Positions 34,042-42,152 of a DNA stretch of 64,000 nucleotides are shown piece after piece (positions within the stretch are counted from its first letter, which is position 1; each line of letters opens with the position of its first letter). Both the position numbers and the translations under genes were made by a program. The stretch is from G020344215 sp039586575. Its GTDB lineage: Bacteria > Gemmatimonadota > Gemmatimonadetes > Palauibacterales > KS3-K002. The notes beneath the pieces are model-generated. The model searched no databases. It had not been told where the DNA came from and saw only the letters and a program-made list of their open reading frames with translations. Where the stretch lies: positions 30,315-94,314 of the forward strand of contig JBDHKD010000009.1 in assembly GCA_039586575.1 (NCBI GenBank). The letters are read 5' to 3'.

Positions 34042-34933
34042 CCCCGTGACGATATCCAAGCTGCTGCTGCCCGGTCGGATCGTCGTCGGACTGAAGGCGT
34101 CATCCTACGGGGATGGTGTGGCGGCTCTACTCGACCGCCTCGAGGCAGACGGTCTGATCAGTGATCGGCCAGCATTGGACGAGCTGGTGGAAGCCGAAGG
34201 ATCCTCGGCACGTTTTCCGACTATCGGCCCCCAAGCCTTGTTGGCCCACTATCGCAGCGATGCGGCGCGAGAGCTGGCCGTGGCGGTCGGGACGGCGAAG
34301 AAGCCGTTCAAGTTCGCCCCTGCCGAGGCGCCGGATGCGGTGATCCTCGTTCTCATCATCGCACCACGTGCCGCCGCCAAATTCTACCTCAAGACGTTGG
34401 CGGCTTTGAGCGCCTTGCTGGGCGAGCCTGGTATGATCGACGGGCTGGCTGGAGCGAGTTCGATCGAGGAGTTCCTGCGAGTCGCGGCCGCTTCTAACCT
34501 GGTGGTCCAGCCGGAGTTGAGGGTGGGCGACCTCATGAGCCGGAAGTTTCATACGGTCACGCCGGACACGCCGCTCTCCGAGGCACTGCACCTGATGGCC
34601 CGGCACCGCCGGCGCGGTGTGCCGGTTGTCAGCGACAACGGTGAGGTGCTGGGCGTCATCACGGAACAAGAGGTGCTCGGTCACTTCCTGCCCCAGGTTC
34701 TCGGTGCGGCACCGCTCGCCGACGGCGGCCAACCACCTGTCGTGGATGTGGACGTCCGCGATGTCATGCAGCGAAGCGTGATGTGCCTGTCCGAGGACCA
34801 GCTGATCTCGGACGTGCTGGGGACGATGCTGAGCGAGAGCGTATCGCAGTTCCCAGTTGTGAGGGAAGGGAAGCTGGTCGGTTACCTGTCGCGGACGGAC
34901 ATCATCATGAAACTACTTGAGCATTCGGTGTAG
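34034..34933 (+). CDS. PTS EIIA-like domain fused to two CBS domains
   Basis: Two-part regulatory protein of 299 residues. The first 150 residues resemble the fructose/nitrogen-type PTS EIIA domain: the FPTIGPQALLAHYRSD segment puts His72 where EIIA proteins have the phosphorylated His, followed by the expected strands and LAALSALLGEPGMIDGL. A CBS pair follows (VGDLMSRKFHTVTPDTPLSEALHLM...VPVVSDNGEVLGVIT, VRDVMQRSVMCL...FPVVREGKLVGYLSRTD), likely binding adenine nucleotides. No membrane segment and no other PTS gene is present. It overlaps sucD by eight bases and precedes ndk by eight, so it may tune energy metabolism to phosphorylation or AMP/ATP state. That role is inference. Confidence 0.8.
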   Translation: MPDPVTISKLLLPGRIVVGLKASSYGDGVAALLDRLEADGLISDRPALDELVEAEGSSARFPTIGPQALLAHYRSDAARELAVAVGTAKKPFKFAPAEAPDAVILVLIIAPRAAAKFYLKTLAALSALLGEPGMIDGLAGASSIEEFLRVAAASNLVVQPELRVGDLMSRKFHTVTPDTPLSEALHLMARHRRRGVPVVSDNGEVLGVITEQEVLGHFLPQVLGAAPLADGGQPPVVDVDVRDVMQRSVMCLSEDQLISDVLGTMLSESVSQFPVVREGKLVGYLSRTDIIMKLLEHSV

Positions 34934-34941
34934 AAGTCGTT

Positions 34942-35364
34942 ATGGGTGTTACACTTGCCATTATCAAGCCCGACGCTGTCGAGGCTCGCAAGGTCGGCCG
35001 GATCCTCGCTCACCTGGAGGACGAGGGCTTTCGGATCCGGGCGGCGAAGTTCGTCCAGCTAAACGATGCGCAGGCGGGTGAGTTCTACGCGGTGCATCGC
35101 GAGCGACCGTTTTACGAGCCGCTGAAGCGCTTCATGACGTCGGGGCCGGTTCTGGTCCTGGCCCTGGAGCGGGAAGACGCGGTGTCCCACCTGCGGGCGG
35201 TCATCGGCGCGACGGACCCGGCGGAAGCCGAGCCGGGGACGGTGCGGGCGCTGTACGCCGAGAACAAAGAGCGGAACGCGATACACGCCTCCGATTCGGA
35301 CGAGAACGCGCGCCACGAGCTGGGTTTCTTCTTCTCGCAGCGGGAGCTTCTGGGCGCGGCGTAG
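34942..35364 (+). CDS. ndk: Nucleoside diphosphate kinase
   Basis: Equilibrates nucleoside di- and triphosphates using a phosphohistidine. It is 140 residues. TLAIIKPDAVEARKVGRIL opens the ferredoxin-like fold, and His115 in ERNAIHASDSDENA is the active residue. The usual Gly after this His is Ala here, and the preceding segment reads TVRALYAENKE, a variant of the common RGDFA loop. The position after sucCD is sensible, since NDK can recycle the nucleotide triphosphate made by succinyl-CoA synthetase. Confidence 0.95.
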   Translation: MGVTLAIIKPDAVEARKVGRILAHLEDEGFRIRAAKFVQLNDAQAGEFYAVHRERPFYEPLKRFMTSGPVLVLALEREDAVSHLRAVIGATDPAEAEPGTVRALYAENKERNAIHASDSDENARHELGFFFSQRELLGAA

Positions 35365-35370
35365 CGGAGC

Positions 35371-35390
35371 CAACCGCAGCCAACCGCAGC
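35371..35390. repeat. 10-bp tandem direct repeat
   Basis: CAACCGCAGC occurs twice in a row between ndk and the yceD promoter. It may simply be slippage; no function is evident. Confidence 0.5.
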
Positions 35391-35401
35391 GATTCTCTGC
35401 G

Positions 35402-35430
35402 TTGACACGACCCACAGGCCCCAATAGACT
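35402..35430 (+). promoter_or_regulatory. Sigma-70-type promoter for yceD-rpmF-plsX-fab
   Basis: TTGACA (35402-35407), a 17-nt spacer, TAGACT (35425-35430). A transcript starting about seven bases downstream would begin almost at the yceD GTG (35439), giving a leaderless or near-leaderless mRNA. Confidence 0.65.
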
Positions 35431-35438
35431 ATGGGGCT

Positions 35439-35948
35439 GTGCTGATCATAGACTTACGGCGCTTGAATGAAGCGCCGGTAGAGGTCGAAGGCGCGATCGC
35501 CGAGGACGATCCGCTGTGGCAGGGGACTGATCTGGAGCTGGTTTCGCCCCTGACAGCGCGGGCCATGGCGGACGGGTCGCCGAGGCAAGGAGTCTGGGTG
35601 CGCGGCAGCATGTCGACCCGGATACGGACGATGTGCCGCCGGTGCCTGGAGCCGTTCGAGCTCGATGTCAGCGATGAGTTCGCTGTGCTCTTCGATCCGC
35701 GGACCGCCGAGGTCGAGGGCGACCTGACGCTGTACGGACTCGACGCCGGGGCTGAGGAGCTCGATCTCCGAGGGCCGCTGAAGGAGCGGCTGGTGTTGGC
35801 TGTTCCGTCCTTTCCGTTGTGCGAGGAGGCTTGCCGCGGCCTCTGTGCCCGGTGTGGGGCGAAGCTGAATGAAGAGGATTGCGGGTGTGGGCCGGGGGAC
35901 AATGATCCGCGCTGGGGTCCACTACAGGAGTTGCAGCGCGAGACTTGA
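35439..35948 (+). CDS. yceD: YceD/DUF177 family protein
   Basis: Homologue of the YceD family, which in E. coli and plants affects 23S rRNA accumulation and is nearly always encoded beside rpmF. It is 169 residues from GTG 35439. Signatures are CRRCLEPFELDVSDEF in the middle, and the C-terminal Cys-rich CEEACRGLCARCGAKLNEEDCGCG, which probably binds zinc. No Shine-Dalgarno is visible, because the putative promoter lies right upstream. It is the first gene of the ribosomal protein L32 and fatty-acid operon. Confidence 0.9.
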   Translation: MLIIDLRRLNEAPVEVEGAIAEDDPLWQGTDLELVSPLTARAMADGSPRQGVWVRGSMSTRIRTMCRRCLEPFELDVSDEFAVLFDPRTAEVEGDLTLYGLDAGAEELDLRGPLKERLVLAVPSFPLCEEACRGLCARCGAKLNEEDCGCGPGDNDPRWGPLQELQRET

Positions 35949-35967
35949 GATAGACTAGAGGAACAGA

Positions 35968-36153
35968 ATGGCCGTACCGAAGAAGCGAACGTCAAAAGCA
36001 CGCAAGAGAAAGCGCCGCACGCATATCAAAGCGAAGGTGGCAGCGACCCAGGCTTGCCCTCGCTGCGGGGATCCCAAACTGCCCCACAGGGTCTGCCCGA
36101 TGTGCGGTTATTACCGAGACACCGAAGTCGTCCAGGTAGAATCGGAGTATTAG
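35968..36153 (+). CDS. rpmF: 50S ribosomal protein L32
   Basis: Small large-subunit ribosomal protein of 61 residues. MAVPKKRTSKARKRKRR is the standard basic N-terminus, and the zinc ribbon has Cys30/Cys33 and Cys43/Cys46, so this is the zinc-binding (C+) form. It lies 19 bases after yceD and precedes plsX, the conserved yceD-rpmF-plsX-fab order. Confidence 0.98.
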   Translation: MAVPKKRTSKARKRKRRTHIKAKVAATQACPRCGDPKLPHRVCPMCGYYRDTEVVQVESEY

Positions 36154-36312
36154 CCCGGTGGTCGGGCGGTTTCGCGGCGTCTGAGCGCCTAGGAACCGGT
36201 GAGGATCGGGGCGCGTCACCCGTAGCTCGGTGTGGCGTGCTCGTTGTCTATCGGGTGAGAGCGGCGCCAGTGCGCCGGCGGAGCGGCGGGCAGGCTGGAT
36301 CGTCGAGCGAAG

Positions 36313-37302
36313 ATGCGGATTGCCCTTGATGCGATGGGAGGCGACAATGCGCCCACCGTGCCGGTCCGCGGAGCGGTGCAGGCACTGCATCACATCCAGG
36401 ACGACTTCGAACTGCTGATCGTCGGCGATCCTGGGGCGATCGAGCAGGAACTCGAGGGCGAGAACGTACCGGGCGACCGGCTGCATATCGTTCCGACCTC
36501 AGAGGTGATCGCGATGAGCGAGCCGCCGGTCGACGCGGTCAAGCGCAAGCCGGACAGCTCGATCGTTCGGGGAGTGAGGCTTCAACAGAGCGGGGAGGCG
36601 GACGCATTCGTTTCCGCGGGGTCGACCGGGGCGATCCTTGCCGCGTCTATCTTGATTCTGGGATCGCTACCCGGGACCGATCGTCCGGCGATCGGGGCGC
36701 TGCTGCCCACGATTGGCTCCCACCCGACGCTCATGCTCGACGCCGGGGCGAACGTCGATTGCCGACCCCAGCAACTGGAGCGGTTCGCACACTTGGGCCA
36801 CATCTACATGCAGGATGTGCAGGGCCGCAAACGTCCACGCGTTGGTCTGCTGAACGTCGGCCGGGAGGCCGATAAAGGCAGCGAGTTGGCGCAGGAGACC
36901 TATCGAGCGCTCGAGCGCGGCGGCCTGAATTTCGTCGGCAATGTGGAGGGCCGGGACATCATCAATGGAACTTGCGATGTCCTGGTCTGCGATGGGTTCA
37001 CTGGCAACGTGGTCCTGAAACTGTACGAGTCGGTCGCCGAGCATGTGGCCGCTCTGGTGAGCCAGGCGGCGGCCGGGGCGGAGGCTTTCCTCGACCTGCA
37101 GGCGATCTGCCAGGTGCTCGATTACGCCGAATACGGGGGTGCGCCACTCTTGGGTGTGAACGGTGTGACGATAATCTGTCACGGCGACTCGCCACCCCGG
37201 GCGATTCGCAACGCGGTCCGGGTGGCTGTGAAAAGTGTGGAGAGCGACATGGTGAAACATTTCCGGCGCGAGTTGGCGGAACTCGCGAGTGCGGGAGCCT
37301 GA
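36313..37302 (+). CDS. plsX: Phosphate acyltransferase PlsX
   Basis: Converts acyl-ACP to acyl phosphate for phospholipid synthesis by PlsY. It is 329 residues. MRIALDAMGGDNAP, SAGSTGAILAASI, ALLPT followed by MLDAGANVDCRP, LLNVGREADKGSEL, and VCDGFTGNVVLKLYES match the family. The 159 bases between rpmF and plsX show no clear promoter or terminator. fabH starts two bases after its stop. Confidence 0.97.
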   Translation: MRIALDAMGGDNAPTVPVRGAVQALHHIQDDFELLIVGDPGAIEQELEGENVPGDRLHIVPTSEVIAMSEPPVDAVKRKPDSSIVRGVRLQQSGEADAFVSAGSTGAILAASILILGSLPGTDRPAIGALLPTIGSHPTLMLDAGANVDCRPQQLERFAHLGHIYMQDVQGRKRPRVGLLNVGREADKGSELAQETYRALERGGLNFVGNVEGRDIINGTCDVLVCDGFTGNVVLKLYESVAEHVAALVSQAAAGAEAFLDLQAICQVLDYAEYGGAPLLGVNGVTIICHGDSPPRAIRNAVRVAVKSVESDMVKHFRRELAELASAGA

Positions 37303-37304
37303 GG

Positions 37305-38297
37305 GTGTCGGTCGACACGGTACGCTTGGTGTCGACGGGTATGTGGGTGCCCAGTAGGGTGCTCACGAACGCCGACTTGGAGCAGATGGTCGACACCACG
37401 GACGAGTGGATCCTCGAGCGTACCGGTATCCGCGAGAGACGCATCGCCGACGATGACGTCGGTGCCGTCGAGATCGGCTACCGGGCCGCGGTCGCCGCGC
37501 TTGATGAGGCGGGCCTGGAGCCGTCCGCTGTCGACGCGATCATCGTCTCGACGGCGACGCCCGACCGCCTGCTACCTGCGACAGCCTGCGACATACAGGC
37601 GCGGTTGGGCGGAACCGGCGCGGTCGCCTTCGACATCTGGGGTGCCTGCAGTGGCTGGCTGTATGCGCTCAACATCGCGCGCGGCTTCATCCTCTCGGAT
37701 CAGGCGGAAACGGTGCTCTGCGTGGCGGCCGAAAAGATGAGCGCGATCACCGATTGGAGCGATCGGGCCACTTGCGTGTTGTTCGGTGATGCGGGAGGAG
37801 CGACGGTGGTGCGGCGCTCCAGCGAGGAGGGTCGCGGGATTCTGGCAAGCTACATGCGGTCCGATGGGTCGCTTGCCGAATTGTTGCACCGGGCTCCGGT
37901 TGGCGCGCAACGGTTCCCGATCGACGTGGCCGAGATCGCGGTGCGCGACGGCTATTTACGGATGGCGGGTCGCGAGGTGTTCAAGAACGCGGTCCGCTCG
38001 ATGTGCGAGGCGGTGGACGCGGTTCTGGAGCAGGCGGGTGTGGACAAAGACGAAATCGACCTTCTGGTCCCGCACCAGGCGAACATCCGGATCATCGAGG
38101 CCACGGCGAAGTATGCCGGCGTTCCGAAGGAGCGGGTCTGGATCAACGTCGACCGTTACGGCAACACCTCCTCGGCGACAATCCCGGTATCGCTGCACGA
38201 GGCCCGGCAGGATGGGCGCATAAAGGACGGGTCGCTCGTCCTGATGGTCACCTTTGGGGCGGGGCTGACTTGGGCCGGAACGTTGATACGCTGGTGA
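37305..38297 (+). CDS. fabH: 3-oxoacyl-ACP synthase III
   Basis: Starts fatty acid synthesis by condensing acetyl-CoA or a branched primer with malonyl-ACP. It is 330 residues from GTG 37305, two bases after plsX. The Cys-His-Asn triad is Cys115 in WGACSGWLYAL, His257 in VPHQANIRI and Asn287 in DRYGNTSSA. A much longer upstream frame inside plsX is rejected. Primer specificity cannot be told by eye. Confidence 0.97.
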   Translation: MSVDTVRLVSTGMWVPSRVLTNADLEQMVDTTDEWILERTGIRERRIADDDVGAVEIGYRAAVAALDEAGLEPSAVDAIIVSTATPDRLLPATACDIQARLGGTGAVAFDIWGACSGWLYALNIARGFILSDQAETVLCVAAEKMSAITDWSDRATCVLFGDAGGATVVRRSSEEGRGILASYMRSDGSLAELLHRAPVGAQRFPIDVAEIAVRDGYLRMAGREVFKNAVRSMCEAVDAVLEQAGVDKDEIDLLVPHQANIRIIEATAKYAGVPKERVWINVDRYGNTSSATIPVSLHEARQDGRIKDGSLVLMVTFGAGLTWAGTLIRW

Positions 38298-38308
38298 GGC
38301 AGGACCCG

Positions 38309-39238
38309 GTGAGTGGCTTAGCCGTACTCTTCCCAGGACAGGGAAGCCAGGAGGTTGGCATGGGGGCGGAGCTCGCCGCGGCGTTTCCCGCCGCCCGCGA
38401 GCTGTTTGAGCGAGCGGACGAGATTCTCGGGTTCGGGCTCTCCGGCCTGTGTTGGGAGGGCCCCGATGACGAGTTGAGGCAGACCGAGAACGCTCAACCG
38501 GCGATTCTCGTGCACAGCCTAGCCGTCTGGGCCGTGGTCAAGGATGAGCTGGCGCAACGAACCCGGTTCGCCGCGGGCCATTCGTTGGGCGAGTTCACGG
38601 CCTACGCGGCAGCGGGCTCGCTCGATTTCGATGACGCTTTACGCTTGGTGCGCCGGCGCGGCGAACTGATGGCGGCCTCGCGTGCGGGAACCATGTCGGC
38701 GATCGTGGGACTGGAACCCGAAGTTGTAGAAGGGATCTGTAGGAAAGTGAGCGCGGCGGGCGGCGTGGTTGTGGCGGCGAACTACAACTCGCCCCAGCAG
38801 ATCGTGATATCGGGAGAGATCGCGGCCGTGGAGCAGGCGGGTGAGCTGGCCAAACAGGCGGGAGCAAAGATGGTGCGACCGCTGGCCGTGAGCGGGGCTT
38901 TCCATTCGCCGCTGATGAAAGACGCGGAAGCCGGGCTCAGCGAGGCGCTCGAGCGTGTGGCGTTCCAGGCTCCCGAGATACCGGTGGTGGCGAACGTGAC
39001 CGCCGAGCCGGTCAGCGATGCGGCTACGGCGCGAAGCGCGCTGCTCAGGCAGTTGACCTCTCCAGTTCGTTGGACACACAGCATCCGCAGGGTGGCCACT
39101 GATGGGGTCAGTAGTTTCGCTGAGCTCGGTCCCGGCAAGGTCCTGACGGGTCTCCTGCGACGCATCGAGCGGGGTTTGGGCGGCCAGGAGATCGGCACGC
39201 CCCGGGACATCGAACGACTGAGAGAGAGTGTGAAGTAA
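38309..39238 (+). CDS. fabD: Malonyl-CoA:ACP transacylase
   Basis: Loads malonyl groups from CoA onto acyl carrier protein. It is 309 residues. LAVLFPGQGSQEVGMG begins the protein, Ser92 in GHSLGEFTAY is the nucleophile, and AFHSPLM carries the conserved His. GTG 38309 is chosen because AGGCAGGA lies five bases upstream; GTG 38294 is an alternative that overlaps the fabH stop. The stop overlaps the fabG ATG by one base. Confidence 0.96.
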   Translation: MSGLAVLFPGQGSQEVGMGAELAAAFPAARELFERADEILGFGLSGLCWEGPDDELRQTENAQPAILVHSLAVWAVVKDELAQRTRFAAGHSLGEFTAYAAAGSLDFDDALRLVRRRGELMAASRAGTMSAIVGLEPEVVEGICRKVSAAGGVVVAANYNSPQQIVISGEIAAVEQAGELAKQAGAKMVRPLAVSGAFHSPLMKDAEAGLSEALERVAFQAPEIPVVANVTAEPVSDAATARSALLRQLTSPVRWTHSIRRVATDGVSSFAELGPGKVLTGLLRRIERGLGGQEIGTPRDIERLRESVK

Positions 39239-39975
39239 TGCAGGAGCTCGCAGGACAGGTCGCGCTAGTCACCGGCGGCTTTCGGGGGATCGGTCTGGCC
39301 ACCGCCAAGGAACTGGCGGCGGCGGGCGCGAAGGTCGCGCTGGTGAATCGAGACGCCGGCCGTGCCGCGCAAGCCCAGGCTGAAGTCCCGGATGGACGGG
39401 GTAGGTCTTATATCTGCGATGTTACCGATGTTGAGTGTGTGGCGGACATGGTTGGCATCGTGGAAGAGGAACTGGGTCCGGTATCGGTGCTCGTCAACAA
39501 CGCCGGTGTGACCCGTGACAAGCTGCTGTTACGGCTCACGGAGGAGGATTGGGACCTGGTGATGGACGTCAACCTCAAAGCCACCTTCAACCTGACGAAG
39601 ATCGTAAGCCGCGGAATGGTGCGGCGGCGCGCCGGCTCGATTATCAACCTGGCGAGCGTCGTGGGTCTCATGGGCAACGCGGGTCAAGCGAACTACGCGG
39701 CGGCGAAGGCGGGTGTCGTCGGCCTGACGAAGGCCGTGGCCAAGGAGCTGGCGCCCCGGGGAATCCGGGTCAACGCCGTGGCGCCGGGCTTCATCGATAC
39801 GCAGATGACGTCGGAATTGACGGGCGAGGCGCGCGCTTGGCTGCTGTCCCAGATCCCGATGCGCGAGCTCGGCCAGCCGGAGGATGTGGCCCCGATCATT
39901 CGGTTCCTGGCTGGCCCCGGCGCGCGTTACATAACCGGGCAGGTGATCGTTGTGGACGGGGGCATGGTCATGTAG
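39238..39975 (+). CDS. fabG: 3-oxoacyl-ACP reductase
   Basis: NADPH-dependent short-chain dehydrogenase for the first reduction of fatty acid elongation. It is 245 residues. The cofactor loop is TGGFRGIG, NNAG is present, and the catalytic residues are Ser140, Tyr153 and Lys157 (ANYAAAKAG). It overlaps fabD by one base and is followed by a short hairpin before the acp gene. Confidence 0.97.
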   Translation: MQELAGQVALVTGGFRGIGLATAKELAAAGAKVALVNRDAGRAAQAQAEVPDGRGRSYICDVTDVECVADMVGIVEEELGPVSVLVNNAGVTRDKLLLRLTEEDWDLVMDVNLKATFNLTKIVSRGMVRRRAGSIINLASVVGLMGNAGQANYAAAKAGVVGLTKAVAKELAPRGIRVNAVAPGFIDTQMTSELTGEARAWLLSQIPMRELGQPEDVAPIIRFLAGPGARYITGQVIVVDGGMVM

Positions 39976-39980
39976 TTTCG

Positions 39981-39995
39981 GGGTGTCCAACACCC
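39981..39995 (+). other. Short hairpin between fabG and acpP
   Basis: GGGTGT-CCA-ACACCC, a 6-bp stem with 3-nt loop, six bases after the fabG stop and followed by AAAAG. It is not a terminator on this strand. It might adjust transcript stability between fabG and acpP, but this is only a possibility. Confidence 0.35.
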
Positions 39996-40040
39996 AAAAG
40001 TGCTGTTAGATCCAGGGAGAAAAGGCAAAGGAGAATACCC

Positions 40041-40186
40041 ATGGCAGAGCCGATTCGCTCGACACCGTCGAGCTGGTCATGGCCTTCGAGGAGGAGTTTG
40101 GGATCGAGATTCCCGACGAGGACGCCGAGAAGATGGAGACCGTCGGCGACGCCATAAAGTACCTCGAAGGGAAGGAAGGCGCCTAG
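40041..40186 (+). pseudogene. acpP: Acyl carrier protein gene, internally deleted and frameshifted as read
   Basis: ATG GCA GAG after aaaggagaataccc looks like a normal acp start. In the +2 frame from 40052, 44 residues of a typical acyl carrier protein follow, from the phosphopantetheine site DSLDTVELVMAFEEEFG to the end (DEDAEKMETVGDAIKYLEG) and TAG 40184-40186. Helix I and the loop up to the residue before DSL are missing. Compared with E. coli AcpP about 94 bases are lost, which is not a multiple of three, so the ATG frame reads nonsense. The position between fabG and fabF is the standard acpP locus, and no second copy is in the window. Because ACP is essential, an assembly or sequencing error is the first explanation; a real deletion would require another acp gene. 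Confidence 0.88.
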
Positions 40187-40193
40187 CTACCCG

Positions 40194-41453
40194 ATGCCAT
40201 CCGACAAGCGTAGGGTAGTCCTTACCGGCGCCGGTCTGATCACGGCGATCGGGAACGACGTCAGCAGCAACTGGGAGAACCTGCTGTCGGGTGTCAGCGG
40301 CTGCGCGACGATCACGGCCTTCGACCCGAAGGAGCTGCCGGTTCGCTTCGCGGCCGAGGTCAAGGACTTCGAGCCCAACGACTACCTTGACAGAAAGGAA
40401 GTCAAGCGAACGGACAGGTTCACCCATTTGGCCTTGGTCGCCACGGCCGAGGCCATGGAGAACGCGGGCCTGGGTAACGGGGTGCCGGATATCGAGCCCG
40501 GCCGGTTCGGGGTGATAACCGGCAGCGGCATTGGGGGCATCACGACGCTTGAGCAGCAGCACAAGGTGTATTTGACCAAGGGCCCGGATCGGGTTTCCCC
40601 CTTCTTCGTGCCCATGTTCATCGCCGACATGGCGCCTGGCTTGATCGCTATGAAGTACGGCGCCAAGGGACCGAACTACAGCATTCAGTCTGCCTGCGCT
40701 TCGAGTGCCCACGCCATTGGCAACGCGTTCAAACTGATTCAACGCGGGCTGGCCGATCTGATCATCAGTGGCGGGACCGAGTCATCGGTGACGCCGCTGA
40801 CGATGTCAGGGTTCGCTTCGATGAAGGCGCTCTCCAGCCGCAACGACAGCCCGGAGACCGCAAGTCGACCGTTCGATGAGACGCGCGACGGTTTCGTGCT
40901 CGGGGAAGGTTGTGGGATTCTCATAATGGAGGCGCTCGAGTTTGCAGAGGCACGCGGCGCATCAATCATCGCCGAACTCGTCGGGTACGGCCTCTCAGCC
41001 GACGCTCACCACATGACCGCACCGGCTCCGGAGGGTGAAGGGGCACAGCGTGCCATGCGGCTTGCCCTGGAAGATGCCGGTGCAGAGCCAACTGAAGTCG
41101 ACTACATCAACGCGCACGGTACCTCGACGCCGCTCAACGACTTGAGCGAGACCCAGGCGATCAAGGCGGTCTTCGGAAACCACGCCTACGACATGGTCGT
41201 GAGCTCGACCAAGTCGATGACCGGACACACGTTGGGGGCAGCGGGCGGCGTAGAAGCAGTGATTACCGGCCTGACGGTCAGGGAAGGCAAGATCGCGCCG
41301 ACGATCAACTTCAGCGTGCCGGATCCCGCTTGCGATCTCAACTACGCGCACAACCAGACGCTCGAGCGGCCCGTAGGACTGGCGCTGACCAACTCTTTTG
41401 GCTTCGGCGGGCACAACGTCTGCCTGGCGATCAAGCGCTGGGAGGGAAAGTAA
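40194..41453 (+). CDS. fabF: 3-oxoacyl-ACP synthase II
   Basis: Elongating condensing enzyme of type II fatty acid synthesis. It is 419 residues. Cys168 in SIQSACASSAHAIG is the acyl-binding nucleophile, and the two histidines lie in NAHGTSTPLNDLSE and SMTGHTLGAAGGVEA. NSFGFGGHNVCL closes the protein. It starts seven bases after the broken acpP and ends the fab operon; a long-loop terminator-like hairpin follows. Confidence 0.97.
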   Translation: MPSDKRRVVLTGAGLITAIGNDVSSNWENLLSGVSGCATITAFDPKELPVRFAAEVKDFEPNDYLDRKEVKRTDRFTHLALVATAEAMENAGLGNGVPDIEPGRFGVITGSGIGGITTLEQQHKVYLTKGPDRVSPFFVPMFIADMAPGLIAMKYGAKGPNYSIQSACASSAHAIGNAFKLIQRGLADLIISGGTESSVTPLTMSGFASMKALSSRNDSPETASRPFDETRDGFVLGEGCGILIMEALEFAEARGASIIAELVGYGLSADAHHMTAPAPEGEGAQRAMRLALEDAGAEPTEVDYINAHGTSTPLNDLSETQAIKAVFGNHAYDMVVSSTKSMTGHTLGAAGGVEAVITGLTVREGKIAPTINFSVPDPACDLNYAHNQTLERPVGLALTNSFGFGGHNVCLAIKRWEGK

Positions 41454-41497
41454 GAGGGAAGCTCGAGAGGCCGACAGCGGCTCTGCGAGCGAACGAG

Positions 41498-41551
41498 CAG
41501 GGGAGTCCCGGCCGCGGTTCGCACCGAACAGGCTGGCAGGCTCCCCTGTTT
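41498..41551 (+). terminator. Possible terminator after fabF
   Basis: CAGGGGAG (41498-41505) and CTCCCCTG (41541-41548) form an 8-bp stem around a 35-nt GC-rich loop, followed by TTTCC. Plausible but not a strong intrinsic terminator. Confidence 0.45.
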
Positions 41552-41647
41552 CCTTGAGCCTTGTTATCGGCTCTGGAGTCGGCTTATTTACCGTGCCGTA
41601 AGACCAGATCAGCTTGGCAGGGCCGAGACCAGGGGGGGCGAGAGCGC

Positions 41648-42139
41648 ATGCGAGTCGGGATCGGATTCGATGTGCACCGTTTCGCAGCGGGACGGCGACT
41701 GATTCTGGCCGGGATCGAGTTCGAGGGCGAGACGGGACTTCAGGGCCACAGCGATGCGGATGTGGTCACGCACGCGGTGATCGACGCGCTGTTGGGCGCT
41801 GCGGGGATGGGGGATATCGGGCAGCATTTCCCGGACTCTGAAGAGCGCTGGCGCGATGCGTCCTCCATGGAGATGCTGACGGTCGTGCGCCGAGCGCTGG
41901 AGGCTGAAAACTATCAGGTAGTGAACGTGGACGTCTCTGTGGTCGCCGAACGGCCACGCTTGAGCACACGCGCCCAGGCGATGCGAGAAAAGTTGGCCTC
42001 GGTGCTCGGGATCGGCCCGGAGTTCGTCTCGATCAAGGCAACGACGGCAGAGAGCCTTGGTGCTCTCGGCCGGGCTGAGGGGATCGCCGCCTGGGCCTCG
42101 GCCTTGGTTGACCGCATGCGCAGTCCCGAGCTCCCTTAG
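41648..42139 (+). CDS. ispF: 2-C-methyl-D-erythritol 2,4-cyclodiphosphate synthase
   Basis: MEP-pathway enzyme forming the cyclodiphosphate on the route to isoprenoids, including the polyprenyl phosphate carriers used by the downstream glycan cluster. It is 163 residues. Metal ligands Asp8 and His10 are in GFDVHRF and His42 in VTHAVIDALLGA; GHSDADVV, DIGQHFPDSEERW, and the closing KATTAESLGALGRAEGIAAWA are diagnostic. ATG 41648 is chosen because the canonical N-terminus MRVGIGFDVH starts there. Confidence 0.96.
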   Translation: MRVGIGFDVHRFAAGRRLILAGIEFEGETGLQGHSDADVVTHAVIDALLGAAGMGDIGQHFPDSEERWRDASSMEMLTVVRRALEAENYQVVNVDVSVVAERPRLSTRAQAMREKLASVLGIGPEFVSIKATTAESLGALGRAEGIAAWASALVDRMRSPELP

Positions 42140-42152
42140 AGGGGCGCGTCGC

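Noticed and set aside
34942..35364. Altered NDK active-site neighbourhood as loss of function
   Set aside because: The phosphohistidine and KPD motif are kept; the changed loop is within the range seen in other bacterial NDKs.
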